A DNA stretch of 64,000 nt from Streptomyces sp. NBC_00878 (GCF_026341515.1 NZ_JAPEOK010000001.1:10044001-10108000), one strand, 5' to 3'. Positions 32,484 to 41,748 are shown, numbered from the stretch's first letter. A program made the numbers and translations. Notes: generated by a model not told the origin, from the letters alone.

Positions 32484-33683
32484 GATGAACGTGGGCTGTT
32501 CGGCGATGCCGAGCAGGCTGCGGCCGTATATCTCCCGGCCGAGATCGGGGTTGGCGACGCCATGACGTGAAGCGGTGCCCAGGTCGCGCCAGATCCGCTG
32601 GAGCGGGTTGGCCAGGGCGAAGGCGCTCGCGCCGGACACGGAGACCAGGCGGTCCACCGCCTCGCGGCTGCGGATCGCCGCGACCGCGGTGTCCATACGG
32701 ACCCGGGCGCGCTCCGCGACCGTGAGCTGCCGGGCCTCGGCGGCGGCGTGGTCGAGATCGTCGGCAGCCCGGTAGGCGTGCAACTGGGCGGTGTCGACGA
32801 GGGAAGCGGCGTCGGCGACGGCGAGCTGGACGCTCGGCGAGTCGGCGAGACGCTCGTAGACCGTCAGGGACATGGGCTTGCGGGCCGCGGTCGCGAGGGT
32901 CAGGTCCAGAGCGGCACGGGCCATGCCGAGCATGGGGGCGACGACGGTGAGGGCGAGCATCGAGGCGGCCGCCACGGCGTTCCGGGGCTCGCCCTCGTAG
33001 CGGGTGGCGTATGCGCCGGCCAGGACGCCGCCCATGTTGAGCGTCCGGTGGGCCGGCACGATCACCTGGTCGGCGACGACGGTGTTGCTGCCGGTACCGG
33101 CCATGCCCGCCACGTGCCAGGTGTCCTCGACCGTCACGTCCTCGACCGGTACCAGGGCGATCAACGGCGGCTGGTCCGCGGCGCTCGGAGCGATCGCCAT
33201 GGCCACCCATCGCGCGTGATCGATACCCGAGGCCCAGCCCCACCGGCCCGATATGACGAGATCGCCGCCCTCGTTGGTGACCGCGGAGCCCGACGGGGTC
33301 AGTGACGCGGCGACCGCGGTGTCGCGGTCCTGGCCCCAGACCTCGTCACGGGCCCGGTCGTCCGCCATCGAGGCGATGAGGCTGCCCCCTGTGTAGATCA
33401 TCGCGACCCAGCCGGCGGACGCGTCGCCACGGGCCAGTTCGGCCGTCACCTCCATGCAGGTACGTACCCCGGCCCCGAAGCCGCCGAAGGCGCGGGGGGT
33501 GCCGAGGCGGAACATCCCCGCCTCGCGCAGGGCACGGGCAGCGTCGTCCGACACGCGGCGAAGCCGTTCGCTCTCCTCGGCCTGCCCGGCGAGAATGGGC
33601 ACGAGCTTTGTGGCCGTTTCCGTCAACTCGGCGCGGACGCCGGCCTCATCGGCCGACGAAGGGGCGAACGGGGACAGGTTCAC
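32478..33683 (-). CDS. Acyl-CoA dehydrogenase-fold flavin-dependent monooxygenase
   Basis: Predicted 401-residue protein with the acyl-CoA dehydrogenase fold in its group D flavin monooxygenase branch (HsaA/DszC/HpaB-like), which uses reduced FMN or FAD from a separate reductase. Features are LREAGMFRLGTPRAFGGFG near residue 55, ASAGWVAMIYTGGSLIAS, the strand GRWGWASGIDHARWVAM, and a C-terminal helical bundle ending GASAFALANPLQRIWRDLGTASRHG. The last segment resembles the pocket of these hydroxylases. The ATG-like GTG at 33683 follows TGGAGC. It is divergent from an AraC-family regulator 130 bp away, its likely controller. No reductase gene is adjacent. Confidence 0.85.
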   Translation of the reverse strand: MNLSPFAPSSADEAGVRAELTETATKLVPILAGQAEESERLRRVSDDAARALREAGMFRLGTPRAFGGFGAGVRTCMEVTAELARGDASAGWVAMIYTGGSLIASMADDRARDEVWGQDRDTAVAASLTPSGSAVTNEGGDLVISGRWGWASGIDHARWVAMAIAPSAADQPPLIALVPVEDVTVEDTWHVAGMAGTGSNTVVADQVIVPAHRTLNMGGVLAGAYATRYEGEPRNAVAAASMLALTVVAPMLGMARAALDLTLATAARKPMSLTVYERLADSPSVQLAVADAASLVDTAQLHAYRAADDLDHAAAEARQLTVAERARVRMDTAVAAIRSREAVDRLVSVSGASAFALANPLQRIWRDLGTASRHGVANPDLGREIYGRSLLGIAEQPTFII

Positions 33684-33813
33684 GGCAGTGCTCCACTTGG
33701 GTGCGGGGATCGATGACGGACGCGATGCCGTGGGCGGCCGGCAACGGCCGAAAGAGGCTCACCGCGTCGACAGCAGAATAGGAAGTGAGCGACAGGCGCC
33801 GAAAGGAACATCG

Positions 33814-34851
33814 GTGCCACGACGGGGGACACGCGTGACACAGGCACAGACGCAGACACAGGCGCAGTCGCAATCGCAGACGATCGGCGCAGCGGGGTGG
33901 CGGCAGCGGGTGTCCATAGACGTTCCGCTGCGTCATCCCCACCGGCAGGACCTCCTGCACGAGCAGTGGCGGCGCGGGCTCGGCCACCTCGCCCATGTAC
34001 GGCAGCTGCGCCTGCCCGACGACCGCACAGGCGGCGTCCACCGCACCCGTGTGGAGCGTCGGTTGGTCGGCGAGGTCGCCGTCAGCCGGCAGTTCAGCGA
34101 CCCCATCGAGGGCACCTCGGGCAGCGGGGCCATCGACGGCCGGGCCGATTTCGTCGCCGTCCACATCATCAGGAGCGGAAGCCTGCGCATCGAGGACAGC
34201 GGCCGGAGGGCTGATCTGGGCCCTGGCACCCTCTGCGTCCGTGACCTCCACACCTTCTGGCAGTTCGCGTACACGGTGCCGACCGACTGCCGGGTGCTCA
34301 TCCTGCCCAGGGCCGGTCTGCTCGACCATCTGCACCGAACCCGGCTGCCGGCCCTGACCGTCGCCCCCGCCGCGGCCCCGGAGTCGCGGCTGCTGCTCGC
34401 CCATCTCGACGCCGCCTGGGCCCTCGCGGAGCAGCTCGGTCCGGAGGCGACGCATGCGGCCGGCGAGGCGATGGCCATGCTGCTGACCGGACTCATCCGG
34501 ACACAGGCATCCATCGCGACCCCACCCCAGTCACTGCGGACGGCGGCCACTGCGTACGCCGACAGCCGGCTGAGGGACCCGGACCTGGTTCCTGCCACCA
34601 TCGCCCGGGCGCTGAACGTGTCCGTCCGCACGCTCCATCGTGCCTTCGCCGACGGCGAGACCGTCATGGCCTATGTACGACGCCGCCGCCTCGAAGGCGC
34701 CCGCCGCGAACTCGACCGTCCAGGCAGCCCGTTCACCGTCGCCGACGTCGCGGCACGCTGGCAGTTCGCCGACCCCAGCCACTTCCGCCGCGCCTACCGC
34801 GGCACGTATGGACAGTCACCCCGGCGACAGAGTGGTGGGGCGATTGAGTAA
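33814..34851 (+). CDS. AraC-family transcriptional regulator
   Basis: Predicted 345-residue regulator. The GTG at 33814 follows AAAGGAA; a later GTG at 33835 is possible. A low-complexity Gln/Thr/Ser tract (TQAQTQTQAQSQSQT) precedes the ligand-binding AraC_binding_2-like domain (about residues 35-210, with VAVHIIRSGSLRIED). The C-terminal AraC HTH pair follows: VPATIARALNVSVRTLHRAFADGETVMAYVRRRRLEGARREL and FTVADVAARWQFADPSHFRRAYRGTYGQSPRR. The layout is like NimR/FeaR-type activators. It is divergent from the flavin monooxygenase gene and probably activates it when an aromatic or similar effector binds, which is inference. Confidence 0.9.
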   Translation: MPRRGTRVTQAQTQTQAQSQSQTIGAAGWRQRVSIDVPLRHPHRQDLLHEQWRRGLGHLAHVRQLRLPDDRTGGVHRTRVERRLVGEVAVSRQFSDPIEGTSGSGAIDGRADFVAVHIIRSGSLRIEDSGRRADLGPGTLCVRDLHTFWQFAYTVPTDCRVLILPRAGLLDHLHRTRLPALTVAPAAAPESRLLLAHLDAAWALAEQLGPEATHAAGEAMAMLLTGLIRTQASIATPPQSLRTAATAYADSRLRDPDLVPATIARALNVSVRTLHRAFADGETVMAYVRRRRLEGARRELDRPGSPFTVADVAARWQFADPSHFRRAYRGTYGQSPRRQSGGAIE

Positions 34852-35017
34852 TGGCTACTCATGCCATGCCATAGCGGCACAAGGCACCCTCTGAGAGATG
34901 GAGGGGGCTGACAGCCGACTCGGCTCGTCGGGCCAGGCAATCCTTCCGGCAACAGCGAGGGGTTCATGCGCGCGCTCAGCGGAGCCGTGCACAGTCGGCA
35001 TTGATCAGGAGGACGGT

Positions 35018-35419
35018 ATGAGAGCCACATTACGTCGTAGAGGCGCCATGGCCGCGGTGGTCGCGGCGCTGAGCGCAGGGGGAATGCTTCTGACGACCGC
35101 GTCTGCGTCCGCGACCGCTTCCGCGCCCGCGTCTGCAAACGCGTCCGCGCTGCTCACGGTGGAGGTCGGGGCGGCGATCTTCAACGGCCGCAGCCTGGCC
35201 TCCGGTGAGGTCGGAATCCCGGACCTCTGGTCCGGGGACGTACTCCTCGCCACCTGCTGGAACACCGGCGAGAACCTCGGCCGCGGAAACCGCTGGTACT
35301 TCACCGTCTACGAGCGCTACAGCCGCTTCAACGGACTCGAACTGACCGCGAGCGGGTGGACGTACGCGCCGTACGTGGACAACAGCGCCGCGTCCAAATC
35401 TGTCATTACGCACTGCTGA
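35018..35419 (+). CDS. Small secreted protein, TTA-containing
   Basis: Predicted 133-residue exported protein. ATG at 35018 with AGGAGG five bases upstream. The signal peptide is Ala-rich and ends near ASA-TASA. The mature part of about 85 residues is beta-rich with an SH3-like look (FNGRSLASGEVGIPDLWSGDVLLATCWNTGENLGRGNRWYFTVYE) and two Cys (LLATCW and the C-terminal THC) that may pair. No catalytic motif is evident. The fifth codon (35030-35032) is TTA, so translation probably depends on the developmental bldA tRNA. A strong hairpin follows. Confidence 0.82.
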   Translation: MRATLRRRGAMAAVVAALSAGGMLLTTASASATASAPASANASALLTVEVGAAIFNGRSLASGEVGIPDLWSGDVLLATCWNTGENLGRGNRWYFTVYERYSRFNGLELTASGWTYAPYVDNSAASKSVITHC

Positions 35420-35781
35420 CCGGATAGGTAGCGTGCCCTTTCCCACGTGAAGTTGTTGGGCAGCGATCCAGCGCACCTCCGGTGCGCGCCGAGGGGGTGG
35501 CACATCCCGTGGCGCGCACCGGAGGTGTTTCTCGGTGTGCGCCCTGCCCAGGTCGGTCGGGCAGACAGCGATCGGAAAGGACGAGGACAGCCTTGCGCGG
35601 TGAACTCCGGTCCCCGGGGAGCCGTCAGGGTTCCCTCCGTGAACCGAGAGGGCCTGATGCCCGCCGAAGCAGCTGCTGTCACGGTCGGCCGGCGCCGGCG
35701 CGAACGCTGTGACGTGCCCCGGCGGCGGTCAGCTGCTGGAGCATGCGCATCCCTGTGTTCCGCGGCCGCATGAGGAGAGAC
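35420..35781. other. Intergenic region before AfsR-like regulator
   Basis: A 362-bp spacer without a supported gene. It contains the 17-bp perfect hairpin at 35474-35527 and the promoter region of the AfsR-like gene, whose ribosome binding site GAGGAGAG lies at about 35772. Confidence 0.5.
35474..35527 (+). terminator. Strong terminator after small secreted protein
   Basis: CACCTCCGGTGCGCGCC (35474-35490) and its exact reverse complement (35511-35527) form a 17-bp stem with a 20-nt loop, 55 bp after the stop codon. Confidence 0.82.
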
Positions 35782-38673
35782 ATGACCAGGAGCCCCGAGA
35801 AGTTCGTCCTGCTGGGACCGGTGCGAGCGTGGCACGGACCGGCGGAAGTCAGGCTGGGGAGCCCGCGACAGCGTCTGGTCATGTCCGTCCTGCTGCTCCG
35901 CCGGGATCTTCCCGTTCCCGTCGATGACCTGGTCGACGCCGTCTGGGACGACCGGCCACCCGCTTCGGCCGTGAACCAACTCCACATCTACGTCCACCGC
36001 CTTCGGCGCGCGATGGAGGAGGCGGGCCGCCCGGAGTCGCCGATCGAATACGTCGGCAGGGGATATCGCCTCCAGACGCCGCCCGAGGCAGTCGACCTGG
36101 AGGTCTTCCAGACGACGATGTCCGAGGCGCAGGAGGCACGCCGCACAGAGCCCGGCCGAGCCCGCACGCTGGTCGGCCAGGCTCTCTTCCTGTGGCAGGG
36201 TGCCGCACTCGCCGACCTGCCGGGGGAGTGGGCGCAGGCCCAGCGCGTACGTCTGGACCAGATGCACCTCGACGCACTCGAGACGTCTTTACGGCTCGAT
36301 CTGGATACGGGGATCCAGTACGACATGGCCGCCGAGCTGGCCGGGGTCATCGCGCAGCACCCGCTGGACGAACGCTTCCGCGAGATCTTGATGCTGGCGC
36401 TCTACCGATCGGGGCGCCAGGCGGCGGCACTGGAGGTGTACGCGGACACGCGAGCGCTTCTGGCGGAGAAACTCGGGGTCGGTCCCGGGCAGGCGTTGCA
36501 GCAGATGTACGAGCGCATCCTGCGTGCCGACCCGGGCCTGCTCGTTCCGGAGAGCGACCGGCGCCCTGCCGTCGTCACCGCCCCACGGCAACAGCCCGCC
36601 CAGGCCGCGGGAGTCGTACCGATACCCGCTCAACTCCCTTGTGACCTGCCGGTCTTCTCGGGACGCCGACGGGAGACCGACGAGGTCGTCCGGGTCGCGG
36701 AAACGGGACGGCGTCATGGCGGCGGTACCGTTCTCTGCGTCGTCGGGGGATCGGCAGGCGTGGGCAAGACCACCTTCGCCGTGCATGCCGCCCACCGCCT
36801 CGCACCGGACTATCCGGACGGGCAGATCCATCTGGACCTGCACGGCTTCGACTCCCATGAGAGTCCTGTCCCCCCGCGCCGTGCCATGCGCAGCGTGCTG
36901 GAGAGCCTCGGGGTCTCCGCCGACAGGCTGCCCGAGGACCCGGACGCACAGACAGCCCTGTACCGCAGCCTGCTCGCGGACCGACGGGTGCTTCTCCTGC
37001 TGGACAACGCACGCGACTCCCGGCAGGTGCGACCGCTCCTGCCGTCGGCTCCCGGCGCCCTCGTGATCATCACCAGCCGCGACCAACTGTCCGGGCTGCT
37101 CGTCCGGGACGGCGCACACTACCTCCGTCTCGAAACGCTGACGGCGACCGAGGCCCGCGATCTGCTCGTACGACGCCTGGGTGCCGACTGCGTCGGCGCC
37201 GACGCGGCCGCGACCGAGGCCATCGTCGAACGCGGCGCCGGCCTGCCGCTCGCCCTCGCGCTGATCGCCGGCCGTGCCGCCACCCGCGGAGCGGGCTCGC
37301 TCACCGCTATCGCCGAGGAACTCCGCGAGACAGCGGCCACGCTGGACGCGCTGGCCGACCGGGACCGCAGCCTTGACGTGCGTTCGGTCTTCTCGTGGTC
37401 GTACGAGGCGCTGCCCCCGGAAGCCGCCCGGCTGTACCGGTTGTCCTCCCTGACGCCGAGCACCGGCTGCTCGACCGCCGCACTCGCCGCGCTGGCCGAC
37501 CTGCCGAAGGCTCGCGTGCGGGTCGTACTGAGCGAGCTGACGGGCTCCCACCTCGTGGACGAGTCCGACTCCGGCCGCTTCCTGTCGCACGATCTGCTGC
37601 GGGAGTACGCCGCCGAACTGCTGGCCACCCACGAGGACGCCGACGACAGGAGTGCGGCTTTCCGTCGCCTGCTGGGGCACTATCTGCGGACGGCGTACCT
37701 CGCCGCGCGAGCGATCGCGGTGAACCTGCCTTCCTTGGCGCTTCATCCCGATGCGGCGGACGCCGGGGCCGACGACGTAACCGATCCCGAGCGCGCGCTG
37801 TCGTGGTTCGCCCGGGAGGCCGAGGCGCTGACCCAGCTCGTGGGCAGGGCCGGTGCCGTGCCGGGATGCGAGACGCAGACCTGGCAACTGGCCTGGTCGC
37901 TGATGGAGTTCCTGCAACGCGAAGGCCGCTGGGACGACCAGATCACGACGCAACGCAGTGCGCTGGACGCCGCGTTGCGCGGAGGTGACGCCGTCGGCCG
38001 GTCGCACTCCCGCCGCAATCTCGGCCGGGCGTACATCCAGGCCGGCCGACTGGACGAGGCCGACGAGCAACTCGCGCGAGCCCTCGACCTGTTCACGGAG
38101 CTGGGCGACCTCGACGGCCAAGCTCGCTGCCACGGCAACCTCGCACTGGTGAAGACCCACAGGGGGGACCATCGAGGAGCCCTGCCGCATGTTCATCGGG
38201 CGGTCGAGCAGTTCGAGGCGGCCGGTGACCGGCGGTGCCAGGCCGCCGCCCTGAACAACCTGGGCTGGACCTATGCCCGGATCGGCTCCTGCCGGGAAGG
38301 GCTGAAGCACTGCCGTCGGGCACTCGCCCTGTTGCGCGATACCGGCGACCGCGTGGCCGAAGCCGCCACCTGGGACAGCCTCGGGTACATCCACCACCGC
38401 TTGGGAGAGTACGAGCAGGCCGTGGACCACTACCGTCGTGCGCTGGAACTCGACCGCCGGCTGGGCGACCTGTTCAACGGAGCGGAGACACTGGCCCATC
38501 TCGGTGAGACCCGGCTGGCCATGGGCGACCCGGACAGTGCCCGGGAGGCGTGGCAGGCCGCTCTGGCCGTCTTCCAGGAACTCGCCCCGCTGGCCGCCGC
38601 ACAGGTCGGCGAACGGTTGGCCGGCCTCGAAGCCACAGCAGCGGACGCGGTGGGGAATCCCCGGGGCGGGTGA
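35782..38673 (+). CDS. AfsR-like SARP-NB-ARC-TPR transcriptional regulator
   Basis: Predicted 963-residue regulator. The N-terminal OmpR-type winged helix (FVLLGPVRAWHG..., RLVMSVLLLRRD) is followed by a bacterial transcriptional activation domain with FREILMLALYRSGRQAAALEVY. The NB-ARC-like ATPase has Walker A in GGSAGVGKTTF and Walker B RRVLLLLDNARDS. The C terminus has at least five TPR-like helical pairs (NLGWTYARIGSCREGLKHC, LGYIHHRLGEYEQAVDHYRRAL). This is the AfsR architecture and nearly the same length, so it probably activates secondary metabolism or a nearby sigma factor. A rare TTA codon at codon 170 (36289-36291) suggests bldA control. The ATG at 35782 follows GAGGAGAG. It converges with the ECF sigma gene, 14 bp apart. 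Confidence 0.92.
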   Translation: MTRSPEKFVLLGPVRAWHGPAEVRLGSPRQRLVMSVLLLRRDLPVPVDDLVDAVWDDRPPASAVNQLHIYVHRLRRAMEEAGRPESPIEYVGRGYRLQTPPEAVDLEVFQTTMSEAQEARRTEPGRARTLVGQALFLWQGAALADLPGEWAQAQRVRLDQMHLDALETSLRLDLDTGIQYDMAAELAGVIAQHPLDERFREILMLALYRSGRQAAALEVYADTRALLAEKLGVGPGQALQQMYERILRADPGLLVPESDRRPAVVTAPRQQPAQAAGVVPIPAQLPCDLPVFSGRRRETDEVVRVAETGRRHGGGTVLCVVGGSAGVGKTTFAVHAAHRLAPDYPDGQIHLDLHGFDSHESPVPPRRAMRSVLESLGVSADRLPEDPDAQTALYRSLLADRRVLLLLDNARDSRQVRPLLPSAPGALVIITSRDQLSGLLVRDGAHYLRLETLTATEARDLLVRRLGADCVGADAAATEAIVERGAGLPLALALIAGRAATRGAGSLTAIAEELRETAATLDALADRDRSLDVRSVFSWSYEALPPEAARLYRLSSLTPSTGCSTAALAALADLPKARVRVVLSELTGSHLVDESDSGRFLSHDLLREYAAELLATHEDADDRSAAFRRLLGHYLRTAYLAARAIAVNLPSLALHPDAADAGADDVTDPERALSWFAREAEALTQLVGRAGAVPGCETQTWQLAWSLMEFLQREGRWDDQITTQRSALDAALRGGDAVGRSHSRRNLGRAYIQAGRLDEADEQLARALDLFTELGDLDGQARCHGNLALVKTHRGDHRGALPHVHRAVEQFEAAGDRRCQAAALNNLGWTYARIGSCREGLKHCRRALALLRDTGDRVAEAATWDSLGYIHHRLGEYEQAVDHYRRALELDRRLGDLFNGAETLAHLGETRLAMGDPDSAREAWQAALAVFQELAPLAAAQVGERLAGLEATAADAVGNPRGG

Positions 38674-38687
38674 CCGGGGACGCACGC

Positions 38688-39260
38688 TCACGGCGTGATC
38701 CCCCGCCTGATCATCGCCTCCCGCAGGGCTTTGAGCGCGAGGTGGGTGCGGGATTTGACGGTGCCGCGCGGGATGCCGAGGAGCGTGGCGGTCTGTTCCA
38801 GGGGCTGGTCGAGGTAGTGGGCGTGGAGGAGGATCTCGCGGTGCTGGAGGGTCAGGTCTGCCAGGGCTTCGCGGACGATCTTCTTGGTGAGGGCGCGCTC
38901 GGTGTGTTCGGGGCCGGCCACGTCGGCCAGCGCGGTGTCGTCGGTCTCCGGGGGGCGGGCCCGGCGGGCGCGGTGGCCGTCGATGACGAGGTTGCGTATG
39001 ACGGTGATGAGCCAGGGCCGGATGCCCTCGGCGTCGGGGTCCAGGATGCCCGAGTGCCGCCAGGCCCGTAGGACGGTCTCCTGCACCATGTCCTGGGCCT
39101 GATGGGTGTCACCGGACAACAGCCCCGTCGCCACCCTCGCCATGAACATCCCGTGCTTGTCATAGAGGGCACGCACGAACGCCTCGTCACGAGCCCTGTC
39201 CCGGGTACCGCCGTCCGGATGGGCCGGATCGGGTTCCCGGATCGCCGCGCTGTGCCTCAT
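38688..39260 (-). CDS. ECF-family RNA polymerase sigma factor
   Basis: Predicted 190-residue sigma-70 family group IV factor. Region 2 reads DMVQETVLRAWRHSGILD with RPWLITVIRNLVIDGHRAR, and region 4 reads LTLQHREILLHAHYLDQPLEQTATLLGIPRGTVKSRTHLALKALRE. Its partner is probably the zinc-finger anti-sigma gene upstream (39623-39928). Start choice: ATG 39260 with GGGGGAACGAAGG close by is preferred; a GTG at 39281 would add seven residues. The gene is separated from the anti-sigma gene by 362 bp with a strong hairpin, so the two may have independent promoters, unlike most ECF/anti-sigma operons. Confidence 0.9.
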   Translation of the reverse strand: MRHSAAIREPDPAHPDGGTRDRARDEAFVRALYDKHGMFMARVATGLLSGDTHQAQDMVQETVLRAWRHSGILDPDAEGIRPWLITVIRNLVIDGHRARRARPPETDDTALADVAGPEHTERALTKKIVREALADLTLQHREILLHAHYLDQPLEQTATLLGIPRGTVKSRTHLALKALREAMIRRGITP

Positions 39261-39622
39261 ACCTTCGTTCCCCCAGTGCACATGACTCGCACATGACGCA
39301 CGAGACCTGTTGAACGTTGAATGAGGCGACCTTCCTGGATGCCACTTGCCGACGGCTTACTGCCCGCTTGCCGGACCGCGCGGCGTACCGTCAGTTGCCG
39401 GACAGCCGGAGGAAAGCGCCGTCCGACCCGGTGCGGCGGGCAACTGAGAGGGGCGGTTCACCAGTGCCTTTGCCGCACCGGTGAACCGCCCCTCTCGGCC
39501 TCCATCAGAGGGAGGCGTGTGAACCGGACGGAAGCGCGTGAACGCGGAACGCCGAGAAGTCGCGCGGCCGACAGCGACCAGACAAAACCCAGGGCGACAT
39601 CGGGCATACCTGCGGCGAGGGT
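39261..39622. other. Long intergenic region inside the sigma/anti-sigma pair
   Basis: A 362-bp spacer with a 17-bp perfect hairpin at 39446-39496 and a further inverted repeat CAGTTGCC...GGCAACTG around 39391-39446. No gene is supported. Promoter elements for the sigma gene must lie between 39281 and the hairpin. Confidence 0.5.
39446..39496. terminator. 17-bp perfect hairpin between anti-sigma and sigma genes
   Basis: GAGAGGGGCGGTTCACC (39446-39462) and GGTGAACCGCCCCTCTC (39480-39496) are exact reverse complements with a 17-nt loop. On the minus strand it lies about 125 bp past the anti-sigma stop codon and 185 bp before the sigma start. Confidence 0.78.
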
Positions 39623-39928
39623 CTAACTCCAGCGGGCCTTCGAGCGCTTCTGCGCCGCGGTCGGGGGGAGCGAGGGCAGCGCACCGGCCTCCTCCAGGGC
39701 GGCGCGGACCGTGGCCTCCCGCAGGTCGGGGATCTTGTCGGCCCAGTCGCCGAGCAGTTCTTCCTGAGAAACGGCCTGGACAATGGACAAGGTCGCGAGA
39801 ATGTCGTCCGTTTCGGCCGTGCAGGCCGGGCATTCACGCAGATGTCTGCGGACGCCTTCGGCCTCCTCGGAATCCAGGGCTGCCATGACGTAGGCAGCCA
39901 GTTGTGACGTCTCCTGCTCGCATTTCAC
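39623..39928 (-). CDS. Zinc-finger anti-sigma factor
   Basis: Predicted 101-residue protein. GTG at 39928 follows AGGAGA (ATG 39946 is possible). The zinc-binding anti-sigma domain motif H-x3-C-x2-C is present: HLRECPAC within GVRRHLRECPACTAETDD, near residues 26-33. The upstream Cys of KCEQETS (residue 3) gives a fourth ligand candidate. The C terminus is not membrane-spanning, so it is a soluble ZAS-type regulator, probably releasing the ECF sigma when its cysteines are oxidised. No transmembrane sensor is present. Confidence 0.86.
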   Translation of the reverse strand: MKCEQETSQLAAYVMAALDSEEAEGVRRHLRECPACTAETDDILATLSIVQAVSQEELLGDWADKIPDLREATVRAALEEAGALPSLPPTAAQKRSKARWS

Positions 39929-40126
39929 GCTGCGGTCTCCTGGCATGGTGTCCGTTCCCGGGCGACTCGATTGCTCTACGGAGAGGCGGCCAGAAAGGTT
40001 CATGACGAAACCGAACCCCCAGGTCACGGCAGACCGGCCGGTCGGTCGAAGGCATGAGGGGTGCCGTCGACGACGGTGGTCACCGCGATACGAGCGTGCG
40101 GCCGGGGAGCTTCACACCGTGCGGCG

Positions 40127-40489
40127 TCAGTGCGACGCCGGGAACCGCTCGATGTTGGCCTCCACCCACGTGCGCAGGTGGGCGAGAGGACGGCAGGCGT
40201 CCTCGCCGAGCGGGGTCAGGCTGTACTCGACGCGAGGCGGCACTTCCGGGAAGATCTCACGGTGGACCAGGCCATGGTCCTCCAGACGGCGCAGGGTCTG
40301 GGTGAGAACCTTGGGGCTCACTCCCTGCAGCCGCGCCCGCAGTGCTCCGAAGCGCTCCGGCCCGTCCTCCAGGGCGCCCAGAGCGAGGGCGCTCCACTTG
40401 TTGGCCAGCAGATCGAGCATGTCGCGGCAGGGGCAGGCGGCAAGGTAGACGCTTTTGGGGTCGTCGCAGAGGTCCGCTGTCGTCGTCAT
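40127..40489 (-). CDS. HxlR-family transcriptional regulator
   Basis: Predicted 120-residue winged-helix regulator. The opening CPCRDMLDLLANKWSALALGALEDGPERFGALRARLQGVSPKVLTQTLRRLEDHGLV is the family signature, followed by the wing EVPPRVEYSLTPLG. The Cys pair in ACPCRD could be thiol redox sensors, as in several HxlR/QorR proteins. The ATG at 40489 has weak ribosome binding context. It is divergent from the quinone-reductase-like gene with 159 bp between starts, so it almost certainly controls that gene. Confidence 0.94.
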   Translation of the reverse strand: MTTTADLCDDPKSVYLAACPCRDMLDLLANKWSALALGALEDGPERFGALRARLQGVSPKVLTQTLRRLEDHGLVHREIFPEVPPRVEYSLTPLGEDACRPLAHLRTWVEANIERFPASH

Positions 40490-40496
40490 ACAGCAA

Positions 40497-40552
40497 CAGT
40501 ACCCGATGGGAACCAGGTGCCCTTGCGGGTAACCACTATCTATTTCGTACTG
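40497..40552. promoter_or_regulatory. Putative HxlR operator region
   Basis: CAGTAC (40497-40502) and GTACTG (40547-40552) form a widely spaced inverted repeat in the 159-bp divergent spacer, with GGGTAACCACTATC between them. The A/T-rich context is as expected for the HxlR site and the promoter of the oxidoreductase gene. Confidence 0.35.
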
Positions 40553-40648
40553 TCGCTGACGTGGCAGAAGCCACGGATCGCCCCGATCATGGCTCCTTGA
40601 TTCCATGAACGTTTAGATCACACACATCTGCTGAAAGGCCGGACCGTC

Positions 40649-41698
40649 ATGAACGACAGGCACGACACGCGCGACATCCCCGAGACGATGCCCGCTGTCG
40701 CTTATTACAAGTCGCTGCCCATCGATGATGCCGAGAGCCTGGTCGATGTCAGCCTGCCCACTCCGAAGGCGGGGCCCCGCGACGTACTGGTGCGGGTGGA
40801 GGCTGTCGCCGTCAACCCGGTGGACTACAAGCTCCGGCAGAACGTCGATCCGGGCGGTGAGCCGAAGGTGCTCGGCTGGGACGCCGCCGGAACCGTCGTC
40901 GCCGTCGGCGACGAGGTGGAACTCTTCTCGGTGGGCGACGAGGTGTTCTACGCCGGTGCGCTCGACCGTCCCGGTGCCAACTCCCGCTACCACGCGGTCG
41001 ACGAGCGCATCGTCGGACGCAAGCCCGCCAAGCTCTCCTTCGCCGAGGCCGCCGCGCTGCCGCTGACCTCGCTCACGGCCTGGGAGGGGCTGTTCGAGCG
41101 GCTGGGCCTGCGTACGGGGGCCCTGGAGCAGACCGGTGCCCTGCTGATCACCGCGGCCGCGGGCGGCGTGGGGTCCATCACCGCGCAACTGGCGCGCGCC
41201 CTGACCAGCCTCACCGTCATCGGTACGGCGTCGCGCCCCGAGAGCGTCGACTTCGCGCGCCGGATGGGCGCCCACCACGTGATCGACCACCGCAAGCCGC
41301 TGACACCGCAGCTGGCCGAAGTGGCGCCGCACGGCATCGACTTCGTCTTCAGCACCACGGCGACCGATCACAACCTGACCGCGTACGCCGAGGCGCTCAC
41401 CCCCTTCGGCCGGATCCTCGCCATCGACGACTTCGACTCCCTGCCCATCGGAGTGCTCAAGGCGAAGAGCATCTCCTTCCACTGGGAGTTCATGTACACG
41501 CGGTCGATGTTCCGCACGGCCGACCTGAGCGCGCAGCACCACATCCTCACCCAGGTCGCCCGCCTGATCGACGCCGGCATCCTCACCACCACGGCCACCA
41601 ACGACCTCGGCCCGATCAACGCCGCCAACCTCCGCGAGGCCCACCGCATCCAGGAGACCGGCGCCGCCATCGGAAAGACCACCCTCACCGGGTTCTGA
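40649..41698 (+). CDS. Zinc-independent MDR-family alcohol dehydrogenase/quinone oxidoreductase
   Basis: Predicted 349-residue medium-chain reductase. GroES-like N-terminal half with VLVRVEAVAVNPVDYKLRQ and GWDAAGTVVAVGDEV, then the Rossmann half with ALLITAAAGGVGSITAQLARAL for NADPH. The catalytic zinc Cys/His set of alcohol dehydrogenases is absent. This is the ZADH/QOR subfamily often induced by electrophiles and quinones and regulated by HxlR proteins such as QorR. The ATG at 40649 is preceded by only a weak GAAAGG. The product probably detoxifies quinones or enones. Confidence 0.92.
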   Translation: MNDRHDTRDIPETMPAVAYYKSLPIDDAESLVDVSLPTPKAGPRDVLVRVEAVAVNPVDYKLRQNVDPGGEPKVLGWDAAGTVVAVGDEVELFSVGDEVFYAGALDRPGANSRYHAVDERIVGRKPAKLSFAEAAALPLTSLTAWEGLFERLGLRTGALEQTGALLITAAAGGVGSITAQLARALTSLTVIGTASRPESVDFARRMGAHHVIDHRKPLTPQLAEVAPHGIDFVFSTTATDHNLTAYAEALTPFGRILAIDDFDSLPIGVLKAKSISFHWEFMYTRSMFRTADLSAQHHILTQVARLIDAGILTTTATNDLGPINAANLREAHRIQETGAAIGKTTLTGF

Positions 41699-41713
41699 TC
41701 GACGTACGAGGTT

Positions 41714-41748
41714 CCGCGGGCGACAGGGCCTAGCCTGACCGCCCGCGG
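41714..41748 (+). terminator. Terminator after oxidoreductase gene
   Basis: CCGCGGGCG (41714-41722) pairs perfectly with CGCCCGCGG (41740-41748), with a 17-nt loop, 15 bp after the stop codon. Confidence 0.75.

Noticed and set aside
36289..38691. 800-residue minus-strand frame opposite the AfsR-like gene
   Set aside because: The plus strand carries unmistakable winged-helix, Walker and TPR signatures. The opposite frame has no motif and only mirrors the codon bias.
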